Below are positions 57,292-64,000 of a stretch of DNA of 64,000 bases, piece by piece. Numbering within the stretch: position 1 is the first letter of the stretch; every line of letters begins with the position of its first letter. This stretch comes from Breoghania corrubedonensis (GTDB taxonomy: Bacteria; Pseudomonadota; Alphaproteobacteria; Rhizobiales; Stappiaceae): assembly GCF_003053845.1 (NCBI RefSeq), contig NZ_QAYG01000004.1, positions 124,001 through 188,000 on the forward strand, written 5' to 3'. The notes beneath the pieces were generated by a model, which saw only the letters and a program-made list of their open reading frames with translations, was not told the DNA's origin and made no database searches. Made by a program: the position numbers and the translations under genes.

Positions 57292-58665
57292 ATGCAAGTT
57301 CAAAGAACGGAAAGCAGCTTGAAGAAAGCACTCGCAATTCTCCTCGTCGTGCTCGTCATCGCCGCGGCGATCGTGGCGTGGTTCGTGACCCGCCTCCCCT
57401 CATCCCCGTTCGATGGCCAACCTCGCGCCGAGATCTCAAACGACCTTGTCGCGCGGGGGGAATATGTCGCCCGCCTCGCCGACTGCGTGGCCTGTCACAG
57501 CACGCCCGACAGTGCCCCCTTCGCCGGGGGGTTGGAAATGGCGACGCCGCTTGGCTCGATTTTCACGACCAACATCACCCCCGACCCGCAGACCGGCATC
57601 GGAAACTATACGCTTGCCGATTTCGACCGGGCCGTTCGCCAAGGTGTCACGCCCGACGGCGCGCGTCTCTATCCGGCGATGCCCTATCCATCTTACGTCA
57701 AGCTTTCCGACGAGGACGTTCGCGCGCTCTATGCCTTCTTCATGAAGGGGGTGGAACCGGTTCGTATGGCCAACAGGGCGAACACCATCGAGTGGCCCCT
57801 GAACACGCGCTGGCCGCTGGCTTTTTGGAATGTCGCCTTCGTCGAGAGTGGTCGCTATGAACCCGAATCCGACAAGGACGACCTGTGGAACCGAGGCGCC
57901 TACCTCGTTCAGGCCGCAGGCCATTGCGGCAGTTGCCACACGCCGCGCGGCCCCGTGATGCAGGAAAAAGCACTCGACGAGACGAACGGAAACTATCTGT
58001 CGGGTGCGCTCCTGGACGGTTGGTACGCTCCCAGCCTGCGCAATGACCATAACACTGGCCTAGGGCGATGGAGCGAGGATGAAGTCGTCCAGTTCCTGAA
58101 GAAAGGCCGCAATGCGCATGGGGTCGTCTTCGGTTCGATGACCGATGCCTTCAACAACTCCACCCAGTTCATGAATGACGACGATCTGGCAGCGATCGCG
58201 CACTATCTGAAGTCGCTGCCCGGCGATCGCGAACGAGATGGAACGCCCTGGCAATACGATGCGGCTTCCAACGAGAAGCTTGCACTCTCCAACCGCACGG
58301 ACAATCCGGGCGCCCGGATCTTCATGGCGAAATGCGGCGCCTGCCACGCCGCCGACGGGCGCGGCAAGACACCATGGATCCCGCCTCTGGCTGGCACGAC
58401 TTCGTCGCTCGCTCCGCAAAACGCATCTTCGGTCAATGTGACGCTCAACGGATCGGGCCGGGTCGTCACCGACGGCGTGCCGGACTCCTATCGCATGCCG
58501 CCCTTCCGCGAGCAGCTTTCGGACAAGGAAATCGCTGCGGTCCTTACCTTCGTGCGCACCTCGTGGGGCAACACCGGCGGTCCGGTGACATCCCAGGAGG
58601 TCCGAGACCTGCGTGAACGGACAGATCCGGCAAGCAGCAACCCGATCGTCCTGCAGATGCGCTGA
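57292..58665 (+). CDS. Membrane-anchored triheme cytochrome c
   Basis: About 457 residues: N-terminal anchor ALAILLVVLVIAAAIVAWFV and three haem motifs CVACH, CGSCH and CGACH, each in a separate domain of the alcohol/aldehyde dehydrogenase cytochrome type. It accepts electrons from the molybdenum hydroxylase and passes them to the respiratory chain. Confidence 0.92.
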   Translation: MQVQRTESSLKKALAILLVVLVIAAAIVAWFVTRLPSSPFDGQPRAEISNDLVARGEYVARLADCVACHSTPDSAPFAGGLEMATPLGSIFTTNITPDPQTGIGNYTLADFDRAVRQGVTPDGARLYPAMPYPSYVKLSDEDVRALYAFFMKGVEPVRMANRANTIEWPLNTRWPLAFWNVAFVESGRYEPESDKDDLWNRGAYLVQAAGHCGSCHTPRGPVMQEKALDETNGNYLSGALLDGWYAPSLRNDHNTGLGRWSEDEVVQFLKKGRNAHGVVFGSMTDAFNNSTQFMNDDDLAAIAHYLKSLPGDRERDGTPWQYDAASNEKLALSNRTDNPGARIFMAKCGACHAADGRGKTPWIPPLAGTTSSLAPQNASSVNVTLNGSGRVVTDGVPDSYRMPPFREQLSDKEIAAVLTFVRTSWGNTGGPVTSQEVRDLRERTDPASSNPIVLQMR

Positions 58666-59092
58666 ACACCATCAAGCCTTGGCCCGAGCGCCTCCCGCAT
58701 TTCGGGGTGACGTTCGGGCTGTAGCGCCCCAGGCATCGCCGCCTTTCCCAAACCGGCTCTTTGATATCGTGATCCAGGCACCTTGAGGCATTGCCGCGAC
58801 CCGGCAAACCGGGCGTTTGCCGGCGTGGGCGCCCCGTCTCGTTGAAAATGGGCGCATTCAGATCGCGCCGGCGCGATACATTCTTCCACATAGATAAAGC
58901 ACTCATCCCCGCCACCGCTCGCCCGCGGGCTGGAGGGGCATGTGTACTTGTCAGTTTGAATTAACGCAGACGACTGATGGGCGTGAAGCACCCATACCCA
59001 GCGCCAAGAGCAGAGTTAACCGCAGGATTGCCTCAATATACACATTCTCACGTATGAATATCTAAATAAAAATTGGTGTGTTCAATACTCTC
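58666..59092. other. Intergenic region upstream of nosR
   Basis: No gene recognised. The last 80 bases are AT-rich and lead to the regulatory box at 59093. Confidence 0.4.
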
Positions 59093-59106
59093 TTGACCAA
59101 AGTCAA
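59093..59106. promoter_or_regulatory. NnrR/FNR-type box ahead of nosR
   Basis: TTGAC-CAAA-GTCAA is a perfect 5-4-5 palindrome of the CRP/FNR superfamily, 40 bases before the nosR start. It would place the nos operon under control of low oxygen and/or nitric oxide. Confidence 0.75.
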
Positions 59107-59145
59107 GGAATAGACACAACGACATAATAAATATACTCTACGATA

Positions 59146-61386
59146 ATGAAAAATCGATGCCCGGAGATCGCCGTGCTTTTCTCAATATTTCGGTACCTCC
59201 TAGCCGTTTCATCCATGGTTTTTTCCCTCTTCGCGATTGGGGTTTCTCCGGGATACACGGCGCCTCTCATCGGTTCCTATACGGACAAGGTTCCGGTTGG
59301 AGACATTGTGCCGGGGGCCGATTCCTATGGCCAGATCCGGACAGATATACCGGTCGTTCCGGCGCTGAAGGGTGGCACGGTCGTCGGTTGGGTCTTTCTC
59401 ACCTCCGACTTCGTGTCCACGACCGGCTACTCCGGCAAACCCATCCATACCCTCGTTGGTATCGATCAGGATGCGGTCTTGACGGGCGTGCGGCTCGTCA
59501 AGCACTCCGAACCGATCGTGCTGATTGGCATTCCGGACAGCAAGATCAAGGCCGTGACCGCGAAATACGCGGGTCTCGACCTCAAGGCGGAGGCCGCTGC
59601 GGGCGGGTCTGCTCACGACCTCGACATTATCTCCGGTGCGACCGTCACGATCATGGTGATCGACGATTCCATCGTACGCTCGGGGCTCAAGGTCGCGCGT
59701 GCGCTCGGGTTGGGCGGACTGAAGGAAAAGACAATCGCCGCCGGACCGGTGAAGATCGTGGATCCAGACAAGCGCGAGATTTCCGACTGGCAGACGCTCA
59801 CCGGCGACGGATCCGTACGACGCCTTTCAGTTGATGTCGCCCAGATCAACGAGGCCTTCCGAGCGCAAGGCGATCCCAAAGCGATCGCGCGGCCCGAACC
59901 CGGCCCCGATACCGATACGTATATCGACATGTATCTCGCACTTGTCGACGTGCCATCCATCGGGTTGTCCCTGCTGGGCGAGGCCGACTACCGGAATCTC
60001 ATGTCACGCCTGAAGGAAGGAGACCACGCCATCGCGGTGATGGGACGTGGGCGCTATTCGTTCAAGGGTTCCGGTTATGTACGTGGCGGTATCTTTGACC
60101 GAATCCACCTCATTCAGGACGACGTCGCGGTTCGCTTTCATGACCGTCAGCACGCCCGTATCAGCCAGATCGTGGCGGATGGCGCTCCCGCGTTCACCGA
60201 GATGGACCTGTTCGTCATTCCGGCCGACTCCGGGTTCAGTCCCGTCAAGGACTTCCGCCTGCAGCTTCTCGTTCAACGTGCGATCGGCGCAATCGACAAG
60301 GCCTTCCTGACGTTCGACCTCGGCTATCAGCTCCCGCAAGGCTATCTCAAGACGATCGCTCCCGCCGCCCAGGCAGGTGATACAGGGCAACCCGCCTCTT
60401 CATTCGCGGCCACGTCCGACGAAGACAAGGCCGCCGCTCAGGCGCTGTGGATGCGGATCTGGAAAGACCGCAAGGTCGACGTGGCCATCCTGGCCAGCGC
60501 GATCGGCCTGCTGACGCTCGTGTTCTTCTTCCAGATGCAGGTCACCCGACACGAACGCTTCACCTTCTGGTTCCGCATTGCGTTCCTGGTTTTCACGCTC
60601 GTCTGGCTTGGCTGGATGCAGAACGCCCAGCTTTCCGTGGTGAACGTGCTGGCCTTCTTTTCCTCTGTCACCACGCATTTCAGCTGGGACGCGTTCCTGA
60701 TGGACCCGTTGGTGTTCCTGCTGTGGTTCTCGGTCGCCGCCGCGCTGCTCTTCTGGGGCCGTGGCGCCTATTGCGGGTGGCTCTGCCCCTTCGGTGCCCT
60801 GCAGGAGCTCACCAACCGCCTCGCCAAGCTTTGCCGCATCCCGCAATGGGAACTTCCGTGGGGCCTTCACGAGCGACTATGGCCGCTGAAATACATGATC
60901 TTCCTGGCGCTGTTCGGATTGTCGCTCTACTCGCTCGACGTCGCCGAGCACTATGCGGAGGTCGAGCCCTTCAAGACGGCGATCATCCTGAAATTCCAGC
61001 GCGCCTGGCCGTTCGTCACCTTCGTCGTCGTCCTGCTCGCAGCGGGCCTGTTCGTGGAGCGGTTCTACTGCCGCTATCTCTGCCCCCTGGGCGCTGCGCT
61101 CGCCATTCCCGCCCGCCTTCGCATGTTCGATTGGCTCAAGCGCTACCGCGAATGCGGCAATCCCTGCCAGCGCTGCGCCAAGGAATGCATGGTTCAGGCC
61201 ATTCACCCGGAAGGCAACATCAATGCCAACGAGTGCCTGAATTGCCTGCACTGCCAGGTGCTCTACCAGCACGATCAGAAATGTCCCGTTTGCATAAAGA
61301 AGGCCGCCAAGAGAAGGCGGTTCGAGGTGCAGACCGGACTTGTGAAACCGGATGCCGCCAGCAATGCGCCGGCCCCGGCCGAATGA
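59146..61386 (+). CDS. nosR: NosR, nitrous oxide reductase expression/electron-transfer protein
   Basis: A 746-residue membrane flavo-iron-sulfur protein needed for nosZ expression and electron supply. Signal peptide, periplasmic FMN-binding domain with SGATVT, membrane helices from about residue 445, [14 protein letters not shown] and [13 protein letters not shown] (CxxxCP motifs). C-terminal 4Fe-4S ligands are in [10 protein letters not shown] and [12 protein letters not shown]. Followed 25 bases later by nosZ. Confidence 0.96.
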   Translation: MKNRCPEIAVLFSIFRYLLAVSSMVFSLFAIGVSPGYTAPLIGSYTDKVPVGDIVPGADSYGQIRTDIPVVPALKGGTVVGWVFLTSDFVSTTGYSGKPIHTLVGIDQDAVLTGVRLVKHSEPIVLIGIPDSKIKAVTAKYAGLDLKAEAAAGGSAHDLDIISGATVTIMVIDDSIVRSGLKVARALGLGGLKEKTIAAGPVKIVDPDKREISDWQTLTGDGSVRRLSVDVAQINEAFRAQGDPKAIARPEPGPDTDTYIDMYLALVDVPSIGLSLLGEADYRNLMSRLKEGDHAIAVMGRGRYSFKGSGYVRGGIFDRIHLIQDDVAVRFHDRQHARISQIVADGAPAFTEMDLFVIPADSGFSPVKDFRLQLLVQRAIGAIDKAFLTFDLGYQLPQGYLKTIAPAAQAGDTGQPASSFAATSDEDKAAAQALWMRIWKDRKVDVAILASAIGLLTLVFFFQMQVTRHERFTFWFRIAFLVFTLVWLGWMQNAQLSVVNVLAFFSSVTTHFSWDAFLMDPLVFLLWFSVAAALLFWGRGAYCGWLCPFGALQELTNRLAKLCRIPQWELPWGLHERLWPLKYMIFLALFGLSLYSLDVAEHYAEVEPFKTAIILKFQRAWPFVTFVVVLLAAGLFVERFYCRYLCPLGAALAIPARLRMFDWLKRYRECGNPCQRCAKECMVQAIHPEGNINANECLNCLHCQVLYQHDQKCPVCIKKAAKRRRFEVQTGLVKPDAASNAPAPAE

Positions 61387-61411
61387 CCTGCAAAAGCCAA
61401 GGAGAGAGGCA

Positions 61412-63328
61412 ATGCAAGACAAGTCAGAGAAGTCCGGCGTTTCACGCCGAGACCTGTTCAGCGGAACGGCCGGAGCGGCGCTCGTCGGCGGCATGGGCGC
61501 GTTGGCGCTGGGAGGCGCGACGGGTGTCGGCACCGCCAATGCCGCGGAAGGCGCAAAGTTCGAACTCGCCCCCGGCGAACTCGACGAATATTACGGCTTC
61601 TGGTCGTCCGGCCAGACCGGCGAGATGCGCATCCTCGGCATTCCGTCGATGCGCGAACTTGTGCGCGTCCCGGTTTTCAACCGCTGCTCGGCAACGGGCT
61701 GGGGGCAGACCAACGAGTCCCTGAAGATCCTGACCGAAGGACTGACGGAGGAAACCAAGAAGTTCCTCGCGGCCCGCAACAAGGTGACCTACGACAACGG
61801 CGACCTGCACCATCCGCACATGTCATTCACCGATGGCACCTATGACGGGCGCTATCTCTTCATGAACGACAAGGCCAACACGCGCGTGGCGCGCGTGCGC
61901 TGCGACGTGATGAAGTGCGACAAGATCCTCGAGATCCCGAACGCGCACGACATCCACGGCATGCGCCCGCAGAAATATCCGCGCACCGGCTACGTCTTCG
62001 CCAATTCCGAGCACGAGGCCCCGCTCGTCAACGACGGCAAGATCCTCGATGAGCCGTCGAAATACGTCAACATCTTCACCGCCATCGACGGTGACGAGAT
62101 GAAGGTCGCGTGGCAGGTGATCGTGTCGGGCAACCTCGACAATACCGATTGCGACTATCAGGGCAAGTATGCCTTCTCCACCAGCTACAACTCCGAAATG
62201 GGCATGAACCTTGCGGAGATGACGGCGAACGAGATGGACCACGTCGTGGTCTTCAATCTGAAGGAGATCGAAAAGGGCATCGAGGCGGGCGACTTTCAGG
62301 AACTGAACGGCGTCAAGATTATCGACGGCCGCAAGGGCCAGAACAAGAAGTACACCCGCTACATTCCGATCCCCAACAGCCCACACGGCATCAATACGGC
62401 GCCGGACCAGAAGCACGTCGTGGTCAACGGCAAGCTGTCGCCGACTTGCTCGGTGATCGATGTCGAGAAACTCGACGCGCTGTTTGAGACCGATGCCGAT
62501 CCGCGCTCGGCCGTGGTCGCCGAACCGCAGCTCGGCCTCGGCCCGCTCCACACCGCCTTCGACGGCAAGGGCATGGCCTACACCACGCTGTTCCTCGACA
62601 GCCAGATCGTCAAGTGGGACATCGACAAGGCCGTGCGCGCCTATGCCGGCGAGAAAATCGACCCGATCATATCGAAGGTCGATGTGCACTATCAGCCGGG
62701 CCACAACCACACGACCATGGGCGAAACCAAGGAAGCTGACGGCAAGTGGCTTATCACGCTCAACAAGTTCTCAAAGGACCGGTTCCTCAATGTCGGTCCT
62801 CTGAAACCTGAAAACGAGCAGCTGATCGACATCTCGTCCGATGCGATGAAGATCGTGCACGACGGGCCGGCCTTCGCCGAGCCGCATGACGTCATCCTGG
62901 TCAAGTCCTCGGTCGTCAATCCGGTCAGCATCTGGAAGCGCGACGATCCGATGTTCGCCGACGCGGTCGAGCAGGCCAAGGCCGACGGCATCGAACTTGA
63001 GGACGCAGCCGATGTGATCCGCGACGGCAACAAGGTGCGGGTGTACATGTACTCCACCGCGCCGACCTTCAGTCTGGAAAAGTTCACCGTCAAGGAAGGC
63101 GACGAGGTCACCGTTTACATCACCAACATCGATGACATCGACGACCTCACCCACGGCTTCACCATTTCGAACTACGGTGTCGCCATGGAAGTTGCCCCTC
63201 AGGCAACGGCCTCGGTGACGTTCACCGCCGACAGGCCGGGCGTCCATTGGTTCTACTGCCAGTGGTTCTGTCACGCGCTGCACATGGAAATGCGCGGCCG
63301 GATGCTCGTCGAACCGAAGTCGGCCTGA
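61412..63328 (+). CDS. nosZ: Nitrous oxide reductase NosZ (clade I, Tat-exported)
   Basis: Reduces N2O to N2 in the periplasm. A 638-residue multicopper enzyme with Tat signal [17 protein letters not shown]. CuZ histidines appear in [26 protein letters not shown] and QPGHNHTT; the CuA site in [15 protein letters not shown] is complete. Start at 61412 after GGAGAGAGGCA. Confidence 0.98.
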   Translation: MQDKSEKSGVSRRDLFSGTAGAALVGGMGALALGGATGVGTANAAEGAKFELAPGELDEYYGFWSSGQTGEMRILGIPSMRELVRVPVFNRCSATGWGQTNESLKILTEGLTEETKKFLAARNKVTYDNGDLHHPHMSFTDGTYDGRYLFMNDKANTRVARVRCDVMKCDKILEIPNAHDIHGMRPQKYPRTGYVFANSEHEAPLVNDGKILDEPSKYVNIFTAIDGDEMKVAWQVIVSGNLDNTDCDYQGKYAFSTSYNSEMGMNLAEMTANEMDHVVVFNLKEIEKGIEAGDFQELNGVKIIDGRKGQNKKYTRYIPIPNSPHGINTAPDQKHVVVNGKLSPTCSVIDVEKLDALFETDADPRSAVVAEPQLGLGPLHTAFDGKGMAYTTLFLDSQIVKWDIDKAVRAYAGEKIDPIISKVDVHYQPGHNHTTMGETKEADGKWLITLNKFSKDRFLNVGPLKPENEQLIDISSDAMKIVHDGPAFAEPHDVILVKSSVVNPVSIWKRDDPMFADAVEQAKADGIELEDAADVIRDGNKVRVYMYSTAPTFSLEKFTVKEGDEVTVYITNIDDIDDLTHGFTISNYGVAMEVAPQATASVTFTADRPGVHWFYCQWFCHALHMEMRGRMLVEPKSA

Positions 63329-63330
63329 CC

Positions 63331-64000
63331 ATGATGCGCGCGCCCGTCCTAGCCGCAATCGCGCTTGTTCTGACGTCCTTCGCCGGCCCCGGTCCGGCGG
63401 ATGCGGCCGAACGCGTCGTGCAGGCCCGGGCGGGCGCGCTCATTTCGGCAATCGAAAAGGCTGAAGCCGGAGATGTCCTCCGGCTTCAGCCAGGCCTCCA
63501 TCAGGGACCTATCGTCCTCGACAAGCCTCTGACGCTCGCGGGAGTGGACGGCGCACGGATCGACGGCGGTGGCAGCGGCAGTGTCGTGACCATCGATGCA
63601 CCGGATTCAGCGATCATCGGGCTGACGCTGACCGGATCCGGCCTATCGCTGGAAACGCTCGACGCCGGTGTCAAGCTCACGCAAAAGGCGACCCGGGCGG
63701 AGGTTCGCGACAATCGCATACTGAACAACCTCGTCGGCGTCGATGTGCATGGAGCGCACGATGCTCACGTGGCGCGCAACCTCATCGAGGGGCGACAGGA
63801 TCTGCGGGTCAACGAGCGTGGCAACGGTCTTTATGTCTGGAATGCACCCGGACTCGTGGCCGAATACAACACGATCCGCCACGGCCGAGACGGTGTCTTC
63901 GTGAACACCAGCCACAAGGACACCTTCAGGGGCAACCGGTTCGAGAACCTGCGTTTCGCCGTCCACTACATGTACGGCAACGACGGCGAGATCATAGGCA
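63331..64000 (+). CDS. nosD: NosD, copper-site maturation protein (cut by window end)
   Basis: Periplasmic beta-helix protein required for CuZ assembly. Signal peptide APVLAAIALVLTSFAGPGPADA, then repeats typical of the carbohydrate-binding/beta-helix fold (VVTIDAPDSAIIGLTLTGSG, VGVDVHGAHDAHVARNLIEG, YNTIRHGRDGVFVNTS). It starts two bases after the nosZ stop; the C-terminal half is outside the window. Confidence 0.93.
   Translation, partial: MMRAPVLAAIALVLTSFAGPGPADAAERVVQARAGALISAIEKAEAGDVLRLQPGLHQGPIVLDKPLTLAGVDGARIDGGGSGSVVTIDAPDSAIIGLTLTGSGLSLETLDAGVKLTQKATRAEVRDNRILNNLVGVDVHGAHDAHVARNLIEGRQDLRVNERGNGLYVWNAPGLVAEYNTIRHGRDGVFVNTSHKDTFRGNRFENLRFAVHYMYGNDGEIIG

Overview
The window reads as one contig of a high-GC alphaproteobacterium, most likely of the Hyphomicrobiales/Rhizobiales type. 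The evidence is dense high-GC coding, a clade I Nos denitrification cluster, rhizobial-style Trb conjugation remnants and P4-like integrases. No rRNA is present. The species cannot be named from sequence alone.

Layout. 1-2943: accessory metalloenzyme maturation genes (a HypF-like fragment, hypB, fdhD). 3477-8403: an RND efflux pair divergent from its TetR-type regulator. 8562-29511: a decayed mobile region. It holds fused fragments of an SDR gene, a DUF932 gene, parB and trbI, an intact DUF2274 gene, cargo (secreted proteins, a crotonase, a two-component system, several dehydrogenase/TetR/LysR/AraC modules, an MBL-fold hydrolase), then an AlpA-like regulator and a tyrosine recombinase beside the 3' end of guaA. 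29512-38142: chromosomal housekeeping genes (guaA, an RsmB-type methyltransferase, guaB, an MFS exporter, rlmE, a Ppx/GppA phosphatase). 38634-39585: tRNA-Gln(CTG) followed by integrase and IS debris.

39975-47279 is the exceptional part and looks like a natural genetic-code expansion locus. A tightly coupled minus-strand operon encodes an argininosuccinate synthase homologue, a DDAH/arginine-deiminase-like enzyme, a NodU/TobZ-type carbamoyltransferase and an aspartyl-tRNA synthetase paralogue whose aspartate side-chain-binding residues are gone. Next comes a type II (Leu-like) tRNA with anticodon CTA, discriminator G73 and a 198-nt structured insertion in its variable arm. Last is a 73-codon reading frame with a near-perfect Shine-Dalgarno, an ATG start and a TAA stop that contains sixteen in-frame TAG codons. 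A convergent plus-strand gene encodes a CysK/CBS-family PLP enzyme. My reading is that the enzymes make an unusual amino acid, the synthetase paralogue charges it onto the amber-decoding tRNA, and it is inserted at sixteen sites, mostly on one helical face, of a small protein. The parts are visible in the sequence; the amino acid and the function are inference.

47502-53844: a LacI-family regulator, an iron/polyamine-type ABC importer and an inositol-monophosphatase-family enzyme. 54453-58665: a periplasmic molybdenum hydroxylase (2Fe-2S subunit, Tat-exported large subunit, triheme cytochrome c). 59093-64000: an NnrR/FNR-type box followed by nosR, nosZ and the start of nosD.
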